Assembly (NCBI RefSeq): GCF_000190575.1
Contig: NC_015164.1
Coordinates: 3,087,501 to 3,151,500 of the forward strand
Length of the DNA stretch: 64,000 nt
From: Phocaeicola salanitronis DSM 18170
Lineage (GTDB): Bacteria > Bacteroidota > Bacteroidia > Bacteroidales > Bacteroidaceae
Direction: 5' to 3'
Below, one piece after another: positions 33,193-41,252 of this stretch. The position numbers and the translations under genes were made by a program. Under the pieces are notes generated by a model that saw nothing but the letters and a program-made list of their open reading frames with translations, was not told the DNA's origin and did no database searches. Position 1 is the stretch's first letter. The number at the start of each line of letters is the position of its first letter.

Positions 33193-33648
33193 ATGATTTT
33201 TTATTTTGATTCGAGAAAAATCCGTATACGTGCGGTGCGCGTGTTTATGCCGGTGTTTTTGCTTGCCTTATGTGCTTGCGGAGGCGGAGACGAGCCGTCC
33301 GGAGAAGAGGCAGAGCAAGAGTTTTTACGTATTCCCTCATCGGAAATGACCCAGTCGTTCCCGTACGAAGGGGGCAGCGCCTCGATTGTTTTCTCCTCGT
33401 CTGATGCCTGGACGGCAGAGGTGTCGGCAGGGGTAGAATGGATGCATGTTTCGCCCGGGCAGGGAGAAATGGGAGACAATTGCACGATTGAGTTATCGGT
33501 AGACAAGAACGAAGCGAGCGACCCGCGTGCCGCGATGGTGACCATCCGGAGCGGAAGTTTCAGCGAGACGGTAACGGTCACTCAGGACGCATGGCTGCTC
33601 GTGCCCGGAAGCGACGGCCCGGACGATATGCCGGTTGAGCCTTGGTGA
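33193..33648 (+). CDS. BACON-domain lipoprotein
   Basis: 151 residues from the ATG at 33193 (MIFYFDSRKIRIRAVRVFMP). A signal peptide ends in the lipobox LALCAC, then GGGDEPSGEE. The remainder is one BACON/Ig-like domain: FPYEGGSASIVFSSSDAWTA, then WMHVSPGQGEMGDNCTIEL, RAAMVTIRSGSFSETVTVTQ. BACON domains in Bacteroidetes are thought to bind carbohydrate or mucin or act as spacers on surface proteins. It is the first gene of an operon and the M64 peptidase gene begins 34 bp later, so the two probably work at the cell surface together. Confidence 0.85.
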   Translation: MIFYFDSRKIRIRAVRVFMPVFLLALCACGGGDEPSGEEAEQEFLRIPSSEMTQSFPYEGGSASIVFSSSDAWTAEVSAGVEWMHVSPGQGEMGDNCTIELSVDKNEASDPRAAMVTIRSGSFSETVTVTQDAWLLVPGSDGPDDMPVEPW

Positions 33649-33682
33649 TTTTTTATTTGGTATCCATTAAAATGAATAGAGT

Positions 33683-36064
33683 ATGAAAAGACTGGTGAAT
33701 TACATAGGCATCCTGCTGCTGGTGTGGGCGGCATGCGGCTGTACGGACGAACAGATTGTCGGCAATGCCGGAGCGGAATTGCGTGTGACAGGAAAAATAG
33801 ATACACCTTCTTCCTCGCGGACATCCTATGCCGTGGGCGAAGAAGCCGTGACCGTATCGTGGGCGGCAGGAGACCGTATCGGGCTGTTTTCGGAAAGCCA
33901 GCCCGCGGCAATGGCTTATCAGGCGGCTTCGGCAGGGAAGCAAACCGATTTTATGCCGGAAAGCACCCGCCTGAAACGGGAAGAAGGGACGGAGGTTTAC
34001 GCCTATTATCCATACGATTATAATACGGACATAGCCTTTCCGAAAGCGCGCCTTCCTTATCTGTTCGGGCAAAATTACAACGGAGGCTTGCCCGATCCGA
34101 ATGCGGATTTCATGTATGCGAAGGGTGAAATCAGGAACGATATGTTGAGTTTGGATTTTGCTCACTTGTTTGCATTCCTGAAAGTGAATATCCGGACGGA
34201 ACTCTTGCAGGGTGCCGCAGGCTTGCGCGTCCTTTCGGATGAACCCATCGGATTCATGGGCGTAGGCGATGCAAACAATCCTGCTTATTATGATTTGGAA
34301 GCAGACAGCCTTATTGCGGAAAAATATAACTATCTGTGGTATAGCATTCCGCAGGAGGTCTTGAGTACGCAAGAAGTGGTCACTTGCTTTATCGCTGTAT
34401 TGCCTACTTCGGAACAAAATACCGTTTCGTTTTTTATTTGGGACGAAAACGGCTATAGCGATAAGGGTTTAATCGAAAAGAAAGCCCCCGAAGGGGGGTT
34501 CCAAGCCGGACATGTGTACGATTTATCGGTCAACGAAAACGAGTTCGACAAAATACTCCAGCAAGAGCGGGAAGCCTTGATTGCTTTTTACGAAGCTACA
34601 GGCGGGGACAATTGGACAGACAATACGAACTGGTGCAGCGACAAGCCGTTGAGCGAATGGTATGGGGTATACATGTGGGACGGACGTGTCAAAAATATAA
34701 TTTTAACGGATAATAACCTGACCGGACAAATTCCTGAACAATTTGGAGATCTTACCGGATTGGAATATTTGTATCTTTCATCTAACAAGCTTGAAGGGAA
34801 TATTCCGGAAAGTTTAGGCAATCTGGCTTATTTGCATGATGTGCAGTTGAACAACAATAATTTGAGCGGAAACCTGCCTGCTTCGATGGCAAATCTGAAT
34901 GAACTGGAATTTATCAACTTATGCGGAAACAAACTGAACGGCACCATTCCGGATGAAATCATAGCGAGCGATTGGTGGAACCGGATAGGGTATGATGCAA
35001 TCGTTTACCAGCAGGGAGGAAATAAGCTGACCTTCCCCATGTATGAATCGTCCGATTACTCGATGGATGGGACAACGTTCACTTTACAAGAGCATACAGC
35101 AGGCAAAGGACTGAAAGTGGTGATTTTGGGCGAGGCTTATTCCGACCGCCTGATAGCCGACGGGACATACCGGAGGGATGCGGAAATGGCAATGGAAGCT
35201 TTCTTCTCGAAAGAACCTTACACTTCTTTCCGCGATTATTTCGATGTATATGCCGTTAATGTGGTTTCGCGCAACGAAGTAATAGGCGAGAATACGGCAT
35301 TCCAGACTTCTTATGAGTTTGAGCGGAATACGTTCGAAACCGACCCCACAATAGCGATTGACTATATTAGCAAAATGCAGGAAACAAATTATTCGGCGGC
35401 ACATGTCACATCGATGATTCTGATGAAGACAAAAGCTCCTTTCCGTTCGAATAACTGGTCATATAGTGACGACTTTTCGGCTGCTTTCTGCCAAAACAAT
35501 AGCGATGATCCGGAAAGCCTGAAAAGTTTGATACACCACGAAGCCTGCGGACATGGATTCGGAAAACTGGATGATGAATATGTCGAGTTTGAAGGGACTT
35601 ATCCTTATCCGGAAGCAATACGTTCACTTCATACGATAAACGAGTCGATGAACGTGGATGTAACCAACGACCCGAATGAAATTGTCTGGAGCTATTTCCT
35701 GACCGACATGCGTTACGAGAAAGAGAAAATCGGCATTTACGAAGGTGCCATTTACTACCCGAAAGGAGCCTACCGGGCTACGGAAACCAGCATCATGCTT
35801 GGCAATACCGGCAGGTTCAACGCTCCGAGCCGGCAGAGCATTTACCGGCGCATCATGGAGAAATCCGGCGGAGTGTATAGCTTTGAGGCTTTCTTGGAAT
35901 ACGATGAAATCAACCGCCGGCAGATAGAGATTGAAGGTGCAAGCCGTGCCGGAGCCGTAGAGAAAGGCACTATCGGATTGCCGCCCGTAAGGTTCGACTA
36001 TCCTTCCAGCGAGGCGAAAACACGTTGGAAGCAAAAGAAAGGAGTAAATGTACCGCTTCGCTGA
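33683..36064 (+). CDS. Surface lipoprotein: fimbrillin-like domain, leucine-rich repeats and M64 metallopeptidase
   Basis: 793 residues. The lipobox is VWAACGC near residue 19. Residues about 30-295 resemble the fimbrillin family (SRTSYAVGEEAVTVSWAAGDRIGLF, VYAYYPYD). Residues about 300-430 begin with ALIAFYEATGGDNW and contain three to four plant-type leucine-rich repeats (e.g. LTGQIPEQFGDLTGLEYLYL). The C-terminal part from about 470 is an IgA-peptidase M64 domain with zinc motif HHEACGHGFGKLDDEY (HExxH near 618-622; downstream Asp/Glu as third ligand). M64 enzymes include IgA1-cleaving and other secreted metallopeptidases of gut bacteria. It is the second gene after the BACON lipoprotein and is followed by a terminator. 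Substrate not predictable. Confidence 0.88.
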   Translation: MKRLVNYIGILLLVWAACGCTDEQIVGNAGAELRVTGKIDTPSSSRTSYAVGEEAVTVSWAAGDRIGLFSESQPAAMAYQAASAGKQTDFMPESTRLKREEGTEVYAYYPYDYNTDIAFPKARLPYLFGQNYNGGLPDPNADFMYAKGEIRNDMLSLDFAHLFAFLKVNIRTELLQGAAGLRVLSDEPIGFMGVGDANNPAYYDLEADSLIAEKYNYLWYSIPQEVLSTQEVVTCFIAVLPTSEQNTVSFFIWDENGYSDKGLIEKKAPEGGFQAGHVYDLSVNENEFDKILQQEREALIAFYEATGGDNWTDNTNWCSDKPLSEWYGVYMWDGRVKNIILTDNNLTGQIPEQFGDLTGLEYLYLSSNKLEGNIPESLGNLAYLHDVQLNNNNLSGNLPASMANLNELEFINLCGNKLNGTIPDEIIASDWWNRIGYDAIVYQQGGNKLTFPMYESSDYSMDGTTFTLQEHTAGKGLKVVILGEAYSDRLIADGTYRRDAEMAMEAFFSKEPYTSFRDYFDVYAVNVVSRNEVIGENTAFQTSYEFERNTFETDPTIAIDYISKMQETNYSAAHVTSMILMKTKAPFRSNNWSYSDDFSAAFCQNNSDDPESLKSLIHHEACGHGFGKLDDEYVEFEGTYPYPEAIRSLHTINESMNVDVTNDPNEIVWSYFLTDMRYEKEKIGIYEGAIYYPKGAYRATETSIMLGNTGRFNAPSRQSIYRRIMEKSGGVYSFEAFLEYDEINRRQIEIEGASRAGAVEKGTIGLPPVRFDYPSSEAKTRWKQKKGVNVPLR

Positions 36065-36094
36065 TAGCATATTCTTGTAAAATGCTTTTGACAG

Positions 36095-36132
36095 GACGGG
36101 GAAGAAATTTTTCTTCTCCGTCTTTTTTTTTG
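36095..36132 (+). terminator. Rho-independent terminator after the M64 gene
   Basis: GACGGGGAAGAA, a short AT loop and TTCTTCTCCGTC form a strong stem (one G-U pair), followed by nine T residues. Confidence 0.85.
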
Positions 36133-36281
36133 CCTTTTCTTCTCCGGAAATTTCCCCGAAACCGTCCATTCTTCCCCGCCGGATTCCCCGAAGTCCGAAA
36201 ACTATTTCACAGGTCGTGGCATGCCCTTACCTTTGCTTCTGTAACAAGCAAGGGATTAGGTAATTAAAACTAAAGAAACGT

Positions 36282-36575
36282 ATGAGAGGATTTTTCAAAA
36301 TTGATGAATGCGGAGAAACCTGCACCGTGCGCGACGAAACGACACGGGGAACGATAGACAAGCGTGTGGTGAAGATGCACGACTGGCTCAAAGAAGGGGC
36401 AGAGCCGTTCGCGGCTACCCTGTTCGGGACGCTGGCGCAAACCGGCATCGGCAAGGGCGATATTATCTACGGCGAACTGCTGCTGAAGGTGCAGGGCGAG
36501 GCGACTTTCGCCACACTGCTCTACGTGGTGAAAATCGGACACGAGGAAAGTTCACCACAGATTACACAGATTTAA
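36282..36575 (+). CDS. Small hypothetical protein with a repeat-derived C-terminus
   Basis: 97 residues: MRGFFKIDECGETCTVRDET, then a conserved-looking core RVVKMHDWLKEGAEPFAATL and GIGKGDIIYGELLLKVQGEATFATLLYVVKI. No signal peptide or membrane helix. The last seven or so residues (SPQITQI) come from the CACCACAGATTACACAGAT repeat arm that starts at 36553, so the natural stop seems to have been replaced by one in the repeat. It is the first of four small same-strand genes separated by such hairpins. I do not recognise the family; phage-like accessory gene by context. Confidence 0.6.
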   Translation: MRGFFKIDECGETCTVRDETTRGTIDKRVVKMHDWLKEGAEPFAATLFGTLAQTGIGKGDIIYGELLLKVQGEATFATLLYVVKIGHEESSPQITQI

Positions 36576-36675
36576 TTAATAATTAATAATTAACAATTAA
36601 TAATTAACAATTAACGATTCGCCACAGGGAAACACAGAAGAAATAAAATTTAAAAATCTGTGTAATCTGTGGTGA
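36553..36675. repeat. CACCACAGATTACACAGATTT inverted repeat (copy in the small-gene cluster, 1)
   Basis: Left arm 36553-36573 and right arm 36651-36675 are inverted copies; the loop holds TTAATAATTAACAA units. The left arm is translated as the end of the preceding gene. Confidence 0.88.
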
Positions 36676-36692
36676 GAAAAACAAAACGGAAC

Positions 36693-36974
36693 ATGGAAAA
36701 ATTAGTGACAATCATCGGCCAGCTTCCGCTGGCGTCGCGCCCCTATACGGCGCAGGACGGAACGCAGAAGGTATTCAACTCGCGTGGGTTTATCCTCAGT
36801 GACGGGATAGACGAATTTTACGCCGAAATGACGGGCGACATGGCGGTGGCGGCTGGCGAATACGACCGCACGGTGTGGCACAAGATGCAGGGCTACATGC
36901 GCCAGCGTTCGTTCCAAGACAAGAACGGGGTGACACGGTATGAGAACCAAATCTTTATCACGAAGCTGATTTAG
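36693..36974 (+). CDS. Small hypothetical protein, possibly an OB-fold single-stranded DNA-binding-like protein
   Basis: 93 residues from the ATG at 36693 (MEKLVTIIGQLPLASRPYTA); the upstream frame is repeat sequence. The strand pattern VTIIGQLP..., GTQKVFNSRGFILSDGIDEFYAEMTGDMA and a final KNGVTRYENQIFITKLI resembles a short OB-fold such as phage SSB-like proteins, but this is only a visual match. It lies between hairpin repeats in the cluster of four small genes. Function not established. Confidence 0.58.
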   Translation: MEKLVTIIGQLPLASRPYTAQDGTQKVFNSRGFILSDGIDEFYAEMTGDMAVAAGEYDRTVWHKMQGYMRQRSFQDKNGVTRYENQIFITKLI

Positions 36975-36979
36975 GTTTT

Positions 36980-37073
36980 CACCACAGATTACACAGATTT
37001 TTTAATTAATTATTCATTCACCACAGAGGACACAGAGGAAATAAATTGATTAATCTGTGTAATCTGTGGTGAG
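36980..37073. repeat. CACCACAGATTACACAGATTT inverted repeat (cluster copy 2) with internal CACAGAGG unit
   Basis: Left arm 36980-37000, an inner CACCACAGAGGACACAGAGG at 37018-37037 and right arm 37050-37073. Ends 15 bp before the next ATG. Confidence 0.88.
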
Positions 37074-37087
37074 AAAAACACACAAAC

Positions 37088-37837
37088 ATGGAAAACATGA
37101 TATTCAAAAGCAAGGAGTTCGGCGAAATCCGGACGGTGACCGATGAGAAGGGCGAGCCTTGGTTCTGCCTGATGGATGTATGCAAGGCGTTGGAACTTCA
37201 AACCAAATTTGTAAAAATGAGATTAAGAGATGAGGTTGTTTCAAACAACCTCATCTCCGACACCATCGGAAGAAAGCAAAAAGCGTTGTTCGTCAACGAG
37301 GACGGGCTGTACGACGTGATACTCGAAAGCCGCAAGCCCGAGGCGAGGGCGTTCCGGCGGTGGGTGACGGGCGAGGTGCTTCCCGCCATCCGCAAGCACG
37401 GGGGCTACATGGCGGTGCGGGCGAACGAGCCGGACGAGGTAATCCTTTCGCGTGCGCTGCTCATCATGCAGAAGGCATTGGAGCGCAGGGACAAGCGGAT
37501 TGCGGAACTGGAGCCGAGGGCGGCGTATGCCGATGAGGTGATAGACTCGGTATCGTGCATGACCACCACGCAGGTAGCCAAGGGCTTGGGCATGACCGCC
37601 ATTGAGCTGAACCGCCGCCTGTGCCGGCTGGGCATCCAGTATTGCCAGAGCGGACAGTACCTGCTCTACGCCGGCTATGCCCGGCAGGGGTATGCGCAGA
37701 ACCGCACGTACATGTACCGCGACGCGGAGGGCGAAACGCATACACGGGCGTACCTGGTGTGGACGGAACGCGGACGGGAATTCATTCATTCGCTGCTGGA
37801 CAGGCTCACCACAGATTACACGGATTTAAATAATTGA
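37088..37837 (+). CDS. Phage antirepressor-like protein (BRO-N and KilAC domains)
   Basis: 249 residues. The BRO-N domain covers about 1-100: FGEIRTVTDEKGEPWFCLMD, VCKALEL, ALFVNEDGLYDVILESRKPE and ARAFRRWVTGEVLPAIRKHG, the family hallmark. A coiled-coil linker (ALERRDKRIAELEPRAAYAD) precedes a KilAC domain (about 150-240: TTTQVAKGLGMTAIELNRRL, then WTERGREFIHSLL). Such antirepressors come from prophages. The last ten residues (TTDYTDLNN) are encoded by a half copy of the dispersed repeat beginning at 37806, so the true C-terminus has been extended or replaced. No integrase or phage structural gene is nearby, so this is an isolated relic or a domesticated gene. Confidence 0.9.
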   Translation: MENMIFKSKEFGEIRTVTDEKGEPWFCLMDVCKALELQTKFVKMRLRDEVVSNNLISDTIGRKQKALFVNEDGLYDVILESRKPEARAFRRWVTGEVLPAIRKHGGYMAVRANEPDEVILSRALLIMQKALERRDKRIAELEPRAAYADEVIDSVSCMTTTQVAKGLGMTAIELNRRLCRLGIQYCQSGQYLLYAGYARQGYAQNRTYMYRDAEGETHTRAYLVWTERGREFIHSLLDRLTTDYTDLNN

Positions 37838-37869
37838 TTACCCCTACGGTAAACTTAACACAAAGACTT

Positions 37870-38187
37870 ATGAATATAACATTGCAGATTTCGGACGCCG
37901 CATACCAGCGGCTGGTTTCCACGGGAAGCCGAATCCAAGGGACTATCGGGCTGATTAACCCGACGGAAGGTAATTTTTCGGAACATCGCAAGGGACAGGC
38001 GAAGCCGGGCACACGAAGCATCAAATTACGCCACGGAAGGGCTTCGGTGGGCGACACGCAGGTACGCCTGACGCTCCGCATCGGGCTGGACGAAGTGGAC
38101 GTAATCCCCTCGCAGGTGATTGAGAACGAAAGCAAGGAGGCGAGCGCGTTCATCGAAGGGATGTATGACGATGTTTTCGGATACTGA
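37870..38187 (+). CDS. Small hypothetical protein in the phage-like cluster
   Basis: 105 residues from the ATG at 37870 (MNITLQISDAAYQRLVSTGS). Contains IQGTIGLINPTEGNFSEHRK, a basic patch RSIKLRHGRASVGDTQVRLT and an acidic C-terminus. No membrane segment. It follows the BRO-N gene by 32 bp with a half repeat between, and precedes the 38205-38406 palindromic element. Family not recognised; co-location suggests it belongs with the adjacent small genes and the DUF3987 gene. Confidence 0.58.
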   Translation: MNITLQISDAAYQRLVSTGSRIQGTIGLINPTEGNFSEHRKGQAKPGTRSIKLRHGRASVGDTQVRLTLRIGLDEVDVIPSQVIENESKEASAFIEGMYDDVFGY

Positions 38188-38204
38188 TTGATTGGTTGGT
38201 TGAA

Positions 38205-38406
38205 ACGCAGATTAACGCGGATTTTCGCGGATTAATTTTTTAGAATAAAAACATGCAGACTTTCCATTGTCATCCTGAACGAATGTGAAGGATCTCGGAT
38301 ACGCCAAGTGGATGATTACGAGATGCTTCACTTCGTTCAGCATGACAATGGAAGAGTAAAATAATCTGTGTTAATCTGCGAAAATCTGCGTTTCAAAAAA
38401 AACTCA
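38205..38406. repeat. Inverted copy of the 212-bp nested palindrome
   Basis: GAAACGCAGATTAACGCGGA at the left, CTGCGAAAATCTGCGTTTC at the right, and the inner GTCATCCTGAACGAATGTGA...TTCACTTCGTTCAGCATGAC hairpin. Opposite orientation to the tandem pair at 29292-29716, so a 8.5-kb segment is bracketed by inverted copies. Confidence 0.88.
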
Positions 38407-38429
38407 CAAACCTAAAAACTTAAAAACTT

Positions 38430-40865
38430 ATGTTCGGAATATCAAATAATGTACGTTGCCGGGAGGTGCGCGAATGCACGCCCGAGCTGTTTTGGAAAGC
38501 GGTACGCTCGCCGCAGGTCGCTGATATCTGTGCGCAGATAGCGGACGGATTAGAGAAAGTTCGTCGGGGAGAAATGGTAAAAGAAGATTACGAGACCTTG
38601 AAGGCGGGACTGAAGAAAAGGCTTCCGATTTTTACGCCACACGCCACGTTCCGGAACGGGCGGAGATTGAATGCGGATGCGGTGCCTTCGGGGCTTTCGA
38701 TGTACGACATCGACCATTTGCCCAATCCGCGCGAGTATTGGGTGGAGAAAAGTCAGGAATTGAGCGTGAAGGATGTGCTTCGGTTTGTAGTGCTGGCGCA
38801 CATTACGCCCAGTACCGAGGGATTGCGGTTGTTCTTTATTATCCCGCAAGGCATGGATTTGGCAGGGGCGCAAAAGTGGATGTCGGAGCAGCTGGGGGAC
38901 GCGAATTATGACCAGAGCGTGAAGGACTTGGCACGGTCTTCGTTCGTGGTGCCGGAGGATTATATTATCTATGTGGATGAGGAAAGACTTTTTAAGAATG
39001 AAGAATCTCCTTGTCACGCTGGATTGTCCGATGATAATCGTAGGGGCGTATCGCATACGCCCGAATGCGTCAACGAAAACGCCAGCGGTGATGCGCATGT
39101 GGATGATAAAGCGGATGTTTCCGGGCGTATGCAATACGCCCCTACGGAGATGGCTTTCAAGGGCATCCCGTATGCCGACATCATCGCCCGTTGGTTTGCG
39201 CTTACGGGAGGCGAGCCGGTGCAGGGAGAGCGCAACGACAAGCTGCACCGGCTGGCTTCGCATTTGCGCTACATTACGGATAATAACGAGGAAATTCTTT
39301 TACAGATTATGCCGAGGTATGGGCTGGGCGAAGAAGAAATGAAAGGGCTGATTCATTCGGCTTGTTCGGCTAAGTGGTTTACAATGCCGAAATTAATGGG
39401 GGAAGCTATATCCCTTTGTCATCCTGAATACCCTCCTTGTCATCCTGAACGAAGTGAAGGATCTCGTGTACGTCAAGTGGGTGATAACGAGATTCTTCGC
39501 TACGCTCAGAATGACAATAGTGGAGTGAATGAAAATAGGGAGATAACACCGCCTGAATTGCCGAAAAAGCTGCCCAAACTTATCGGGCTTCTTGTGAGCC
39601 GCACTCCCGACGTGTACAAGCCTGCCGTGGCTCATGCGGTGTTTCCACCGCTCGCAACACACCTGCATAAGGTAAGATTTAAGTACATCGACAACGTGGA
39701 GCATGAAGCCACGCTGATGAACGTACTCATGGCAGGTACGGGTGCCGGAAAGGACTGTATCTCGGAGCCGATAAACCGCATCATGGCGGACATCCGGCGC
39801 AGGGACGAAGAAAACTTGCGCAGGGAAAGGGAATGGAAGAACGAGGTGAACTCGAAAGGCTCGAACAAAGACAAGAGGCAGCGTCCCGAGGGGCTTGTGA
39901 TTCAGGAAATTGATGCGGATATGACCAATCCGGCATTTGTACTCCGCACCGCCGAAGCAGAAGGGCATTTCCTCTATACGAAGCTGAACGAGATTGACCA
40001 GTTTGATGCGCTAAAGGGAAGCGGCAGGACGAACCAGCAGTTCCAGATTATGTGCCTGGCTTTCGACCCGGGAAACCGCTACGGACAAACCCGTGTGGGG
40101 ACGCAGAGTATCACCGAGAAAGTGACCATCCGGTTTAACTGGAATGCCGCTACAACGATTCTCAAAGGAAAACGGTATTTCTCGCGTGTGCTGACGGACG
40201 GGCCTATCTCGCGCATCAATTTCTGTACGATTCCGGAGCGTGAGATTGGGGCGGACATGCCGGTGTATGGCACGTATGATGCGGCGTTCGATGAAGAGTT
40301 GAGACCTTACATCGAAAACCTGAACCGTGCCACGGGGCTGGTGGATTGCCCGCAGGCTTTCCGGCTGGCGGAAAAGATGCGGAAGGAAAACGCCGAGTTC
40401 GCCACGCTCTCGCAAAGCCGGGTGTATGAGAACCTTTCGTTCCGCGCCAATGTGATTGCGTACTTAAAGGCTTGCGTGCTCTACGTGGCGAACGGGGAGA
40501 AATGGGACAAAAGCATTGAAGACTTCGTGCGCTGGAGTTTCCAGTACGACATGTGGTGCAAGATGGAGTTTTTCGGGGCAGCGATAGAGGAGGCAATGAA
40601 CATGCCTGTGCCCGATAACACGCGCGGACGGCGCAATCTGTTGGAACTTTTGCCCGATGAATTTACTTATGAAGATGCGGTAAGAATAAGGCAAATGGAA
40701 GGAATGAATGTTGCAGGTACCCGACAGATGTTGTATCAATGGGTGTACAGACATTACGTCGTAAAACAACCCAATCTAACATCTAACAATCTAACATCTA
40801 ACAATTACAAAAAACTAAAATTCAGGAGCGATGGAATTAACCTTAAACCGGATTGTGAAAGATAA
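38430..40865 (+). CDS. VirE-N / DUF3987 primase-helicase-like protein carrying three translated repeats
   Basis: 811 residues. The N-terminal 1-185 is the BT4734/VirE-N-like domain (TPHATFRNGRRLNADAVPSGLSMYDIDHL, STEGLRLFFIIPQG). From about 390 onward is DUF3987 (LMAGTGAGKDCISEPINRIM with a P-loop-like GTGAGK near 433, then FVLRTAEAEGHFLYTKLNEIDQF). Such proteins accompany HU-HIG and smalltalk genes in Bacteroidales. Residues about 204-239 derive from the GTAGGGGCGTATC palindrome (39040-39145), residues about 336-362 (CHPERSEGSRVRQ...LRYAQND) from the GTCATCCTGAACG hairpin (39439-39515), and the C-terminal NLTSNNLTSNN from the ATCTAAC repeat. All are in frame, in linkers or the tail, so the protein may still fold. 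The end overlaps the next gene by 35 bp. Confidence 0.85.
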   Translation: MFGISNNVRCREVRECTPELFWKAVRSPQVADICAQIADGLEKVRRGEMVKEDYETLKAGLKKRLPIFTPHATFRNGRRLNADAVPSGLSMYDIDHLPNPREYWVEKSQELSVKDVLRFVVLAHITPSTEGLRLFFIIPQGMDLAGAQKWMSEQLGDANYDQSVKDLARSSFVVPEDYIIYVDEERLFKNEESPCHAGLSDDNRRGVSHTPECVNENASGDAHVDDKADVSGRMQYAPTEMAFKGIPYADIIARWFALTGGEPVQGERNDKLHRLASHLRYITDNNEEILLQIMPRYGLGEEEMKGLIHSACSAKWFTMPKLMGEAISLCHPEYPPCHPERSEGSRVRQVGDNEILRYAQNDNSGVNENREITPPELPKKLPKLIGLLVSRTPDVYKPAVAHAVFPPLATHLHKVRFKYIDNVEHEATLMNVLMAGTGAGKDCISEPINRIMADIRRRDEENLRREREWKNEVNSKGSNKDKRQRPEGLVIQEIDADMTNPAFVLRTAEAEGHFLYTKLNEIDQFDALKGSGRTNQQFQIMCLAFDPGNRYGQTRVGTQSITEKVTIRFNWNAATTILKGKRYFSRVLTDGPISRINFCTIPEREIGADMPVYGTYDAAFDEELRPYIENLNRATGLVDCPQAFRLAEKMRKENAEFATLSQSRVYENLSFRANVIAYLKACVLYVANGEKWDKSIEDFVRWSFQYDMWCKMEFFGAAIEEAMNMPVPDNTRGRRNLLELLPDEFTYEDAVRIRQMEGMNVAGTRQMLYQWVYRHYVVKQPNLTSNNLTSNNYKKLKFRSDGINLKPDCER
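39040..39145. repeat. GTAGGGGCGTATCGCATACGCCC palindrome inside the DUF3987 gene
   Basis: Arms 39040-39062 and 39123-39145, one mismatch in 23 bp; same family as 18987-19140. The frame stays open across the whole element. Confidence 0.9.
39439..39515. repeat. GTCATCCTGAACG palindrome inside the DUF3987 gene
   Basis: Arms 39439-39466 (gtcatcctgaacgaagtgaa...) and 39488-39515; same inner hairpin as in 29292-29716, 38205-38406 and 61471-61550. An extra partial start of the repeat precedes it near 39417. Confidence 0.9.
40771..40803 (+). repeat. ATCTAACATCTAACAA repeat in the DUF3987 3' end
   Basis: Two and a half units of (A)ATCTAACATCTAACA, matching the outer arms of the palindrome at 30634-30839, encode the Asn/Thr/Ser-rich tail of the DUF3987 protein. 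Confidence 0.75.
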
Positions 40866-41238
40866 AGCCTATACATTAGGCAAGTTATTGGTGGACGGAG
40901 AGGAGTTTTGCCATACCTTAGAGCCTCGTTGGCGAAGTCCCGAAGCCCGTAAGGTGCCGGGGCGCACGGCAATCCCCGCAGGGCGTTATCCGGTGGTGAT
41001 TACCCTGTCTCCTAAATTTAAGCAATGGTTGCCCCTGCTGCTCCATGTTCCTAATTTTGAGGGCATCCGCATCCATGCGGGCAATACCGTAAAAGATACG
41101 AAGGGGTGTATTTTGGTGGGCGAGAATACGGAAAAGGGTGTATTATCGGATTCCCGGCTTTGGGTGGACAGGCTGAAACAGAGGATAGTGGACGCGAAAG
41201 AACGGGGCGAAGGCGTGTGGATTACGGTTGACAATTGA
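40831..41238 (+). CDS. DUF5675 family protein
   Basis: 135 residues. MELTLNRIVKDKAYTLGKLL, then TLEPRWRSPEARKVPGRTAI, PAGRYPVVITLSPKFKQWLP, FEGIRIHAGNTVKDTKGCIL and VGENTEKGVLSDSRLWV fit DUF5675, a small domain of phage and Bacteroidetes proteins with L,D-transpeptidase-like IHxGN...GC motif (His near 92, Cys near 104). This suggests a peptidoglycan- or ligand-modifying fold, not proven. It overlaps the DUF3987 gene by 35 bp, and the two are co-expressed. It takes the place where an N-acetylmuramoyl-L-alanine amidase is usually found in related loci. Confidence 0.82.
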   Translation: MELTLNRIVKDKAYTLGKLLVDGEEFCHTLEPRWRSPEARKVPGRTAIPAGRYPVVITLSPKFKQWLPLLLHVPNFEGIRIHAGNTVKDTKGCILVGENTEKGVLSDSRLWVDRLKQRIVDAKERGEGVWITVDN

Positions 41239-41252
41239 CAATTGCCTTGCGG

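Noticed and set aside
36282..38429. An integron-type gene cassette array
   Set aside because: The hairpins lack attC core sites and no tyrosine integrase is in the window; kept only as a weak analogy.
36282..41238. An intact prophage
   Set aside because: There is an antirepressor-like gene and other phage-like small genes but no integrase, terminase, capsid or tail genes.
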